From positions 1 through 64,000 of the forward strand of contig NZ_BOOU01000081.1 of assembly GCF_016863395.1 (NCBI RefSeq): 64,000 bases of DNA, read 5' to 3'. Under the pieces are notes generated by a model. That model made no database searches. It was not told the DNA's origin and saw only the letters and a program-made list of their open reading frames with translations. This document shows positions 1-6,614 of the stretch, piece by piece. Position 1 is the stretch's first letter, and the number at the start of each line of letters is the position of its first letter. Source of the DNA: Sphaerisporangium rufum. GTDB lineage: Bacteria > Actinomycetota > Actinomycetes > Streptosporangiales > Streptosporangiaceae. The translations under genes and the position numbers were made by a program.

Positions 1-44
1 CGGCCGGCCGGCCGCCGGTGGCCCGGCCGCACCGGACGCGGCCG

Positions 45-467
45 CTAGGCCTTCTTCTCGATCTGGATCCGGTGACCCTGCGGCTTCTCCTTGGCGAGCT
101 TGACGTCGACCTCCAGGATGCCGTCGTGGTAGGTCGCCTTGACGTCCTGCTCCAACGCCCCGGAGGGCAGCGGCACCGAGCGGCTGAACTCGCCGTAGTG
201 GAACTCGGTGCGGTGCTTCTCGGCGCGCTCCTCGCGGCGCTCGCCGCGGATGGTGAGCATGCCGTTGGCGACCACGACCTCGACGTCCTTCTCCGGGTCG
301 ATGCCCGGCAGCTCGGCCCGGACGATGTAATGACCGTCCTGCATCGTGTCCTCGAACCGGACCATCCGCCCGCCGGAGTACATCCGACCCATGCTGAAGG
401 GCGCCTCCAGCCAGTCCATCAGGTCGGGCATCAGCCCGCGACTCTCCCGGCGCGTCGGCACAGCCAT
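45..467 (-). CDS. Hsp20/alpha-crystallin family small heat shock protein
   Basis: 140-residue ATP-independent holdase chaperone of the cytoplasm. The alpha-crystallin domain fills roughly residues 35-130: it contains the ELPGID segment typical of bacterial sHsps, the NGMLTIRGER strand, and HDGILEVDVKL close to the end, followed by a short basic tail. The ATG at 465-467 was chosen because a GGGAGG ribosome site precedes it by a few bases; an upstream in-frame start would add 42 residues unlike the family. It lies alone on the minus strand. No HAIR or CIRCE-like operator was recognised upstream. The family call is secure; substrates are unknown. Confidence 0.93.
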   Translation of the reverse strand: MAVPTRRESRGLMPDLMDWLEAPFSMGRMYSGGRMVRFEDTMQDGHYIVRAELPGIDPEKDVEVVVANGMLTIRGERREERAEKHRTEFHYGEFSRSVPLPSGALEQDVKATYHDGILEVDVKLAKEKPQGHRIQIEKKA

Positions 468-637
468 GTGAACCTCCCAGCCTCGACGGGTTCTCCCATC
501 CCCATCCGACGCCGGACCGTCCGCGGACTGTAGCGCCATTGGTCCCGAAAGCCGGGGACATTCGCCCTGGCCACGGCCCCGCGGCGCGGGCAAGGCGCGT
601 CATGCCCGCCGGCCGGCCCGGCGCGCCGGACCGGCGG

Positions 638-904
638 TCAGCCCGGGGTCTGCGGGCCGGTGAACTGGGCTACGTCCGCCGCGGCGTCCCCGCTCAGCTT
701 GTCGGCCAAATCGGCCAGCGCCCGGCCGGCCGCCAGCTCGTCGCCGATCTCTGGCACCGGCCGGTCGCCGGGATTGCGGCGGGCGTACCCGAGGCTCTCG
801 TGCCGCCGGCCCTCCGGGGTGTGCAGCACGGCCCGGGCCACCGTGCGGTCGTCGGCGTCGTCCTCGGTGATGAAGATGTCGATCTTCCACTGCTTGGCGT
901 GCAT
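638..904 (-). CDS. DUF1876 domain protein (dsRBD-like fold)
   Basis: 88-residue small soluble protein. It begins MHAKQWKIDIFITEDDADDRTVARAVL and carries the L-GYARRNPGDRPVPEIGDELA pattern that defines DUF1876 proteins, common in actinobacteria. These have a double-stranded-RNA-binding-domain-like fold by family annotation, but no demonstrated function is known to me. A GGGAGG site lies about 7 bases before the ATG, supporting this start. It is downstream of the polyamine-synthase-like gene on the same strand with a 36-base gap, so the two may share a transcript. Confidence 0.8.
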   Translation of the reverse strand: MHAKQWKIDIFITEDDADDRTVARAVLHTPEGRRHESLGYARRNPGDRPVPEIGDELAAGRALADLADKLSGDAAADVAQFTGPQTPG

Positions 905-940
905 CGCGGCACCTCCCGCGGGTCGTCCCTCACCGGACTC

Positions 941-2599
941 CTACCCGCCGGGGCCGCCGCCCAGCCGCAGCGAGGCGGCGACCGCCGCCGGCAGGGCGTG
1001 CAACCGGTGCCCGGGCAGCTCCAGCACGGTGACGTCATCGGCCCACGGCGCGACCTCGGCGACCACCGCCCGCGCCTGCCTCTTGGTCAGCGTGCCGGTG
1101 GCACGGACCAGGCCCTCCCGCCAGCCGTTGGCGAGCTTGCCGTGCGCGTTGTCCAGGATGCCGCGCAGCAGGCGGCCCGCCGGGTCCTCGGGCACCGGCC
1201 GGCGCTCGGCGTCCACGACGGCGCCGGTGACCGTGGTCCGGTACACCGCCTCCAGCGGCCCGCCGAGCCCGCCGTGCTCGCCGGGCTCGCCCGGCCCGGG
1301 CAGGTAGGCCCGCACGTGCCCGGCGCGGGTGGCCAGCAGCAGCCGGGGCAGCGCCCCGGCCGGGCCCGGCGGCACCGCGACCGCCACCCGGTCCGCGGCG
1401 GCGGCGTACGGCCTGGCCAGCCAGGTGGACAGCCGCACCCGCGGCACCCGCGGCGCCGCCTCCTTCGGCCAGTCGCCCACCAGCAGGTCCGGCGCGAAGC
1501 CGTCCTCGCCGGGCGGCGGGCCGGACGGCGCCGCCGCACCCGCCTCGACGGCGTGCGGGCCGTGGGTGTAGATCGCGGCGCGGAAGCGCTCCACCCGCGC
1601 CGCGACCGCCGGCCGGGTCTTGGAGGTGGGCCGCAGCACGTACAGGTCGGCCGCCGAGCCGATGGCCTCCGCCCCGTGGTAGCGATTGAAGTCCGGATAC
1701 ATCGCCTCGATGGCGAGGTTGAGCTCGTGCAGCGCGCCCTGCACCTTCAGCGCCAGCATCGGGGTCCGCTCGCTCGCCCCGTACGCCACCAGCAGCCGTC
1801 CCTGGTCGGGGTCGGCCAGCCCCTCGACCGCGCGCGCCGCGAACAGGCCGACGCCTTCGGGGGTGTAGGGCGGGTCGGTGAAGGCCAGGTCGGCCCGGCC
1901 GTGCGCCGACGGCGGCAGCCCCAGCCGCAGGTCGGCCCAGCGGGTGCGCACCGGCAGCCCCAGCTCGCCGGCCCGCTCGTCGATGTAGGCCAGGATCCGC
2001 TCGTCCACGTCCACCACGATCACCTGGACGCCGGGGTGGAGCATCGCCACGGCGAGCGAGGTCAGGTCGTGGTCGCCCACGCACAGCAGCGTCGCGCCGG
2101 GCAGCCAGAACCGGGCGCCGAGCAGCAGCGCCCGGCGCACCACCGTCTCGGCGGTCGCCGACACGTGGTCCAGGGCCTGCCGCCCGCGCGGGGCGCCGGC
2201 GATCAGCTCGGCGACCCGCTCCAGCACCCCGGCATGCCGGGGCAGCAGGTGGGCCACCGGATCGGCGGGCAGGTCACCCGCCGCACCGGCCCCACCCTTA
2301 CTGGCCCCACCCGCGCCGGTCTCGTCCGCGCCGGTTCCGCCGGTAGGGGTCTCGTCCGCGCCGAGCAGCGCCCGGCAGGCCGCCGCCCGGGCCGCGCCCA
2401 GCCGGTACCGCTCCCCGGACCGCTCCGGGCCCGCCTCGCGCAGCAGGGCCTCCACGCCACGCCGCGAGGTCGCCGACTCCCGGACCAGGTCGGCGACCGT
2501 CCACCAGGCGCCGTCGCACAGCAAGGCCAGCGCGGTGCGGTACCGCCGGGCGTCCACCCCCGCGCCGGACAGCAGCCGGCCCAGCCCGTCGAGCTCCAT
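941..2599 (-). CDS. N4-bis(aminopropyl)spermidine synthase-like enzyme (BpsA C-terminal domain family)
   Basis: 552 residues. The N-terminal 70 or so residues look like a winged-helix segment, as in archaeal BpsA; residues 80-110 are a Gly/Thr/Ala linker. The catalytic Rossmann-like domain follows: QALDHVSATAET (141-152), GDHDLTS (175-181, family GDDDLTS), VVDVDER (195-201) and TDPPYTPEG (241-249). BpsA adds aminopropyl groups from decarboxylated SAM to make branched polyamines in thermophiles; actinobacterial members are mostly uncharacterised, and a methyltransferase role is also possible. No strong ribosome site precedes the ATG, but a 23-codon ORF ends at it in a TGATG overlap, suggesting coupled translation. 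The C-terminal half beyond residue 300 is less conserved in my reading. Confidence 0.72.
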   Translation of the reverse strand: MELDGLGRLLSGAGVDARRYRTALALLCDGAWWTVADLVRESATSRRGVEALLREAGPERSGERYRLGAARAAACRALLGADETPTGGTGADETGAGGASKGGAGAAGDLPADPVAHLLPRHAGVLERVAELIAGAPRGRQALDHVSATAETVVRRALLLGARFWLPGATLLCVGDHDLTSLAVAMLHPGVQVIVVDVDERILAYIDERAGELGLPVRTRWADLRLGLPPSAHGRADLAFTDPPYTPEGVGLFAARAVEGLADPDQGRLLVAYGASERTPMLALKVQGALHELNLAIEAMYPDFNRYHGAEAIGSAADLYVLRPTSKTRPAVAARVERFRAAIYTHGPHAVEAGAAAPSGPPPGEDGFAPDLLVGDWPKEAAPRVPRVRLSTWLARPYAAAADRVAVAVPPGPAGALPRLLLATRAGHVRAYLPGPGEPGEHGGLGGPLEAVYRTTVTGAVVDAERRPVPEDPAGRLLRGILDNAHGKLANGWREGLVRATGTLTKRQARAVVAEVAPWADDVTVLELPGHRLHALPAAVAASLRLGGGPGG

Positions 2600-2670
2600 C
2601 AGGCCCCCGCCGGCCGGCCGGCCCGCGGCCCCGGGACGCCGCCCCCGGCCGGGTCTGTCTGAGAGATCAT
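2599..2670 (-). CDS. Possible leaderless 23-residue leader ORF upstream of the BpsA-like gene
   Basis: ATG at 2668-2670 opens 23 codons rich in Gly, Pro and Ala, ending in TGA at 2599-2601. The last A of that TGA is the A of the next ATG (TGATG), the usual arrangement for translational coupling. A TAGGGT -10-like element (2678-2683) ends seven bases before this ATG, as expected for a leaderless transcript. The peptide itself resembles nothing I know and is probably regulatory rather than functional. The support is only arrangement; it could be chance in GC-rich DNA. Confidence 0.35.
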   Translation of the reverse strand: MISQTDPAGGGVPGPRAGRPAGA

Positions 2671-2677
2671 TCGAGCA

Positions 2678-2683
2678 ACCCTA
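2678..2683 (-). promoter_or_regulatory. Candidate -10 element for the BpsA-like gene
   Basis: TAGGGT on the minus strand fits the actinobacterial TANNNT consensus and is placed seven bases before the leader-ORF ATG. No convincing -35 hexamer is visible. Confidence 0.4.
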
Positions 2684-2793
2684 CCGGCGGCGGCGTGTCC
2701 GCCCGCCCGCCGCCGCGCCCGCGACTACGATCATCAATAGGGCGGGCCGCGGGGGACGGCCCGGCCGGGCGCGCGCGGGGGAGCGGAACCGCC

Positions 2794-3417
2794 ATGCTGC
2801 ACGGCATCGATGTGTCCAACTGGCAGGGGTCGGTCGACTGGACGCGGCACGCCGTGCGCGGCGTCGACTTCGGCTTCGCCAAGGCCACCGAGGGCACCAC
2901 CTTCACCGACAAGTGGTTCGCCCGCAACTGGACGGCGATGCGGGAGAACTGGCTGGTCTGCGGCGCCTACCACTTCGCCCGGCCCAAGGGCGACCCGGTG
3001 GACCAGGCGCTGCACTTCCTGGAGGTGGTCGACGCGGCCGGCGGCCTGCGCCCCGGCGATCTGGTCGCCCTGGACCTGGAGCACTCCGGGCACCTGCCGC
3101 CGCGCCGGGTGGCCGCGTTCGCCCAGACGTGGTGCCTGCTGGTGACCCGGCTGGCCGGGGTCCGCCCGCTGGTCTACACGTTCCTGTCCTTCGCCCGCCG
3201 GGGCTACTGCCAGGGCCTGGCGGAGTATCCGCTGTGGCTGGCCGCGCCGAGCCAGCCCAAGGGCCGCCCCGAGGTGCCGCCGCCGTGGCGCACCTGGACC
3301 ATCCACCAGTACGCCCACGGGAAGATCGACCGGAACGTCTTCCGGGGCAGCCGCGCCGAGCTGACCGCGCTCGGGCTGCGCGCCCGCGCCCGCGAGGACC
3401 GCCGCCGCAAGGCGTGA
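2794..3417 (+). CDS. Glycoside hydrolase family 25 (lysozyme/muramidase)
   Basis: 207 residues, the size of a single GH25 domain. It starts [12 protein letters not shown], with the family's first catalytic-site Asp at residue 6. The central LDLEH (D94, E96) is the DxE acid motif, and IDRNVF near the end matches the usual C-terminal IDxNxF segment. GH25 enzymes cleave the beta-1,4 bond between MurNAc and GlcNAc in peptidoglycan. There is no signal peptide, membrane segment or cell-wall-binding repeat, so export must be non-classical, holin-like, or absent. The ATG has a G-rich site (GGGGGAG) about 12 bases upstream. Confidence 0.88.
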   Translation: MLHGIDVSNWQGSVDWTRHAVRGVDFGFAKATEGTTFTDKWFARNWTAMRENWLVCGAYHFARPKGDPVDQALHFLEVVDAAGGLRPGDLVALDLEHSGHLPPRRVAAFAQTWCLLVTRLAGVRPLVYTFLSFARRGYCQGLAEYPLWLAAPSQPKGRPEVPPPWRTWTIHQYAHGKIDRNVFRGSRAELTALGLRARAREDRRRKA

Positions 3418-3628
3418 CACCCGCCCGCGGAGGCCGCCCGGGACGCCGCCCGGACGCCGCGCCGACGCCGCACGGCCGCCGCCCGAGGGTCGCACGGAGG
3501 CCGCACGGCCGCCGCCCGGGCCCGTCCGTCCGGGCGCCTCCGCCCCGGATATGGGCGGGCGGCGCGGCCCGCCGGTTCGATACCATCGGCGGAAGAAATC
3601 AGGTCCGTTTCCGAACCCTGGAGTCACC

Positions 3629-5596
3629 GTGTCTGCCGCCCTCGAAATACGCATCACCCTCGCCGGAGCCGAGCGTGTGGTGGCGGGCGGCACGACGGCC
3701 GGCGAGGCGCTGGCGGCCGACGGGCGCACCGTCGTCGCCGCCATGGTCAACGGCGAGCCGCGCGACCTGGCCACCGAGGTGGCCGACGGCGACGTCGTCG
3801 AGCCGATCGCCGTCGACAGCCCCGAGGGGCACGCCATCCTGCGCCACTCGACCGCGCACGTGATGGCCCAGGCCGTCCAGGAGCTCTTCCCCGAGGCCCG
3901 CCTCGGCATCGGCCCGCCGGTGGAGAACGGTTTCTACTACGACTTCGACGTCGAGCGGCCGTTCACCCCCGACGACCTCAAGCGCATCGAGAAGCGGATG
4001 CGTGAGATCGTCAAGCAGGGCCAGGCGTTCGCCCGGCGCGCCGTCTCCGACGAGGCCGCCCGCGAGGAGCTCGCCGCCGAGCCCTACAAGCTGGAGCTCA
4101 TCGGCCTCAAGGGCGGCGCCGCCGACGAGGAGGCCGTCGAGGTGGGCGGCGGGCAGCTCACCATCTACGACAACCTCGACCCCAAGACCGGCGAGTTGTG
4201 CTGGAAGGACCTGTGCCGCGGGCCGCACCTGCCCTCGACCCGGGCCATCCCGGCGTTCAAGCTGATGCGCACCGGCGGCGCCTACTGGCGGGGCAGCGAG
4301 AAGAACCCCCAGCTGCAGCGCATCTACGGCACCGCCTGGGAGTCGCGCGAGCGGCAGGACGCCTACCTGCACATGCTGGCGGAGGCCGAGAAGCGCGACC
4401 ACCGCCGGCTGGGCGCCGAGCTCGACCTGTTCTCCTTCCCCGACGAGCTGGGCTCCGGCCTGCCGGTCTTCCACCCCAAGGGCGGGGTCATCCGCAAGGT
4501 GATGGAGGACTACTCGCGGCGGCGGCACGAGGAGGCGGGGTACTCCTTCGTCAACACCCCGCACATCACCAAGGAGAACCTGTACCAGATCTCCGGGCAC
4601 CTGGACTGGTACGCCGACGGCATGTTCCCGCCCATGGAGCTGGAGGGTGCCCGCTACTACCTCAAGCCGATGAACTGCCCGATGCACAACCTGATCTTCC
4701 GGGCTCGCGGGCGGTCCTACCGCGAGCTGCCGCTACGGCTGTTCGAGTTCGGCACCGTCTACCGCTACGAGAAGTCCGGCGTGGTGCACGGCCTGACCCG
4801 GGTGCGCGGCCTCACCCAGGACGACGCGCACATCTACTGCACCCGCGAGCAGATGCGCGACGAGCTGAAGAGCCTGCTGCGCTTCGTGCTCGACCTGCTG
4901 CGCGACTACGGTCTGGATGACTTCTACCTGGAGCTGTCCACCAAGGACCCGGAGAAGTACGTCGGCAGCGACGAGACCTGGGAGGAGGCCACCGAGACGC
5001 TGCGCGAGGTGGCCGAGTCCGAGAAGCTGGAGCTGGTCCTCGACCCGGAGGGCGCCGCGTTCTACGGCCCGAAGATCTCCGTGCAGGCCCGGGACGCCAT
5101 CGGCCGCACCTGGCAGATGTCCACCATCCAGCTCGACTTCAACCTGCCCGAGCGGTTCGAGCTGGAGTACCAGGCGGCCGACGGCACCCGGCAGCGCCCG
5201 GTCAAGATCCACCGGGCGCTGTTCGGCTCGATCGAGCGGTTCTTCGGCGTGCTGGTCGAGCACTACGCCGGCGCGTTCCCGCCCTGGCTCGCCCCGGTGC
5301 AGGTCGTCGGCATCCCCATCGCCGACGCGCACGTCCCCTACCTGACCGAGGTGGCCGGTCGGCTGCGCGAGCACGGCATCCGGGTCGAGGTCGACGCCTC
5401 GGCGGACCGGATGCAGAAGAAGATCCGCAACGCGCAGAAGGCCAAGGTGCCGTTCATGCTGCTGGCCGGCGACGAGGACATCGCGGCCGGCGCGGTCTCC
5501 TTCCGCTACCGCAGCGGCGAGCAGAAGAACGGCGTCCCGGTCGAGGAGGCCGTCGCCGAGATCCTCGACGCGGTCGAGCGGCGCGTCCAGGTCTGA
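3629..5596 (+). CDS. thrS: Threonyl-tRNA synthetase
   Basis: 655 residues, normal length. Charges tRNA-Thr with threonine in the cytoplasm. The order is TGS domain (about 1-65), second additional editing domain beginning at H73-STA-H77, class II catalytic core and anticodon-binding domain (last 110 residues). The catalytic zinc ligands are visible as C350 (NCPMHN), H401 (DDAH) and H528, at nearly the spacing of E. coli C334/H385/H511. Motif 2 is YRYEKSG followed by [10 protein letters not shown]. The GTG start is chosen for the GGAG five bases before it; the upstream in-frame ATG at 3551 would add 26 non-conserved residues. No T-box leader was seen upstream. Confidence 0.97.
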   Translation: MSAALEIRITLAGAERVVAGGTTAGEALAADGRTVVAAMVNGEPRDLATEVADGDVVEPIAVDSPEGHAILRHSTAHVMAQAVQELFPEARLGIGPPVENGFYYDFDVERPFTPDDLKRIEKRMREIVKQGQAFARRAVSDEAAREELAAEPYKLELIGLKGGAADEEAVEVGGGQLTIYDNLDPKTGELCWKDLCRGPHLPSTRAIPAFKLMRTGGAYWRGSEKNPQLQRIYGTAWESRERQDAYLHMLAEAEKRDHRRLGAELDLFSFPDELGSGLPVFHPKGGVIRKVMEDYSRRRHEEAGYSFVNTPHITKENLYQISGHLDWYADGMFPPMELEGARYYLKPMNCPMHNLIFRARGRSYRELPLRLFEFGTVYRYEKSGVVHGLTRVRGLTQDDAHIYCTREQMRDELKSLLRFVLDLLRDYGLDDFYLELSTKDPEKYVGSDETWEEATETLREVAESEKLELVLDPEGAAFYGPKISVQARDAIGRTWQMSTIQLDFNLPERFELEYQAADGTRQRPVKIHRALFGSIERFFGVLVEHYAGAFPPWLAPVQVVGIPIADAHVPYLTEVAGRLREHGIRVEVDASADRMQKKIRNAQKAKVPFMLLAGDEDIAAGAVSFRYRSGEQKNGVPVEEAVAEILDAVERRVQV

Positions 5597-5654
5597 GCCC
5601 TCGGGAGCCGCTCGCCCGGTTCGTCGGCCGGGAAGCACCTGTCGCGCACTTGAC

Positions 5655-5683
5655 GGTAGGGCGGACGCCCGGTCCGCCCTACC
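5655..5683 (+). terminator. Perfect 12-bp hairpin after thrS
   Basis: Arms 5655-5666 (GGTAGGGCGGAC) and 5672-5683 pair perfectly around a 5-base loop. No T-run follows, as in many actinobacterial I-shaped terminators. It lies 60 bases after the thrS stop. Confidence 0.6.
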
Positions 5684-5880
5684 CTGGGCGTCTTAGCCCC
5701 ACATGACGTCACGACGCATCTTTGATCACCTCCCCGCAGCGGGAGTCGATCACAGCGTCACAGTGCCGCGAACCGCGGGCAAGCAAGATCGATGGCACCG
5801 GCACTCTTGGTTCCTATTTCCGGCACGGAACGCAAGTAGCGACCGCCCGGCCCATGACTGCGGACCGGGCGGGGGCGTCC

Positions 5881-5886
5881 TATGCT
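5881..5886 (+). promoter_or_regulatory. -10 element of a leaderless promoter for the HIT gene
   Basis: TATGCT (TANNNT consensus) is followed by seven bases and then the ATG at 5894, so transcription would start at or beside the start codon. No clear -35. Confidence 0.45.
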
Positions 5887-5893
5887 GCAAGGC

Positions 5894-6439
5894 ATGCAGG
5901 AGTCGAGTGAGCGGCCCGGAGCGGGAGACCCCGACAACTTCGAGCGTCTGTGGACGCCGCACCGCATGGCCTACATCAAGGGAGAGAACAAGCCGCACGG
6001 CCCCGGGCCCGGCGACGGCTGCCCGTTCTGCACGATTCCTGGGATGAGCGACGCGGACGGCCTGGTCGTCGCGCGCGGCTCGGCGGTGTTCGCCGTCCTC
6101 AACCTGTACCCCTACAACTCCGGGCACATGATGGTCTGCCCCTACCGGCACGTCGCCGACTACGCCGACCTGGACGAGGCGGAGACCGTCGAGCTGGCCG
6201 GCTTCACCAAGCGGGCCATGGCGGCGCTGCGCAAGGCCAGCGGCGCCCAGGGCTTCAACGTCGGTATGAACCTCGGGCACGTGGCCGGCGCGGGCATCGC
6301 CGGCCACCTGCACCAGCACATCGTCCCGCGCTGGGGCGGCGACACCAACTTCATGCCGGTGGTCGGCCGTACCAAGGTGCTGCCGCAACTGCTCCAGGAC
6401 ACCCGCGCGCTGCTGGCGGGCGCCTGGCCGCAGGGCTGA
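5894..6439 (+). CDS. HIT family hydrolase/phosphorylase (Ap4A phosphorylase-like)
   Basis: 181 residues. The histidine-triad signature is H138-L-H140-Q-H142 followed by IVPRW, and a CPFC pair near residue 40 (GDGCPFCTIPG) resembles the zinc site of related HIT proteins. HIT enzymes of this branch act on diadenosine polyphosphates or nucleotidyl phosphates; the M. tuberculosis syntenic gene Rv2613c, also next to thrS, is an Ap4A phosphorylase. I chose the second ATG because of the -10 element at 5881; an ATG at 5882 would add four residues. In mycobacteria the next gene is pgsA; here 10 kb of other genes intervene. Confidence 0.88.
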   Translation: MQESSERPGAGDPDNFERLWTPHRMAYIKGENKPHGPGPGDGCPFCTIPGMSDADGLVVARGSAVFAVLNLYPYNSGHMMVCPYRHVADYADLDEAETVELAGFTKRAMAALRKASGAQGFNVGMNLGHVAGAGIAGHLHQHIVPRWGGDTNFMPVVGRTKVLPQLLQDTRALLAGAWPQG

Positions 6440-6614
6440 CCGCGAGGCCGGTGTCTGATCGCGGGGCGACCCGTGGCCGCGGCCGGGCGGCGAGGCCGAT
6501 CTGTGGCCGAGGCCTGGGGGCAGGGCTGACGGCGTGGCCGGCGCCTGGGCCGGCGGGCCGGGCGTGGCCCGGGACCCGCCGCGGGGCGGCCGCCGGGCCC
6601 GCCCCACCGGGGCG

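Noticed and set aside
539-2662. A 707-codon plus-strand frame opposite the DUF1876 and BpsA-like genes
   Set aside because: Arg/Pro/Gly-rich shadow of well-conserved minus-strand genes.
3418-3628. T-box riboswitch before thrS
   Set aside because: The conserved AGGGTGGNACCGCG-type antiterminator sequence is absent; only GC-rich text and a possible TACCAT -10 at 3581 are seen.
6420-6535. Imperfect duplication of the HIT stop region (GCAGGGCTGAC at about 6430 and 6512)
   Set aside because: Short, imperfect and in GC-rich text; not enough to call a duplication event.
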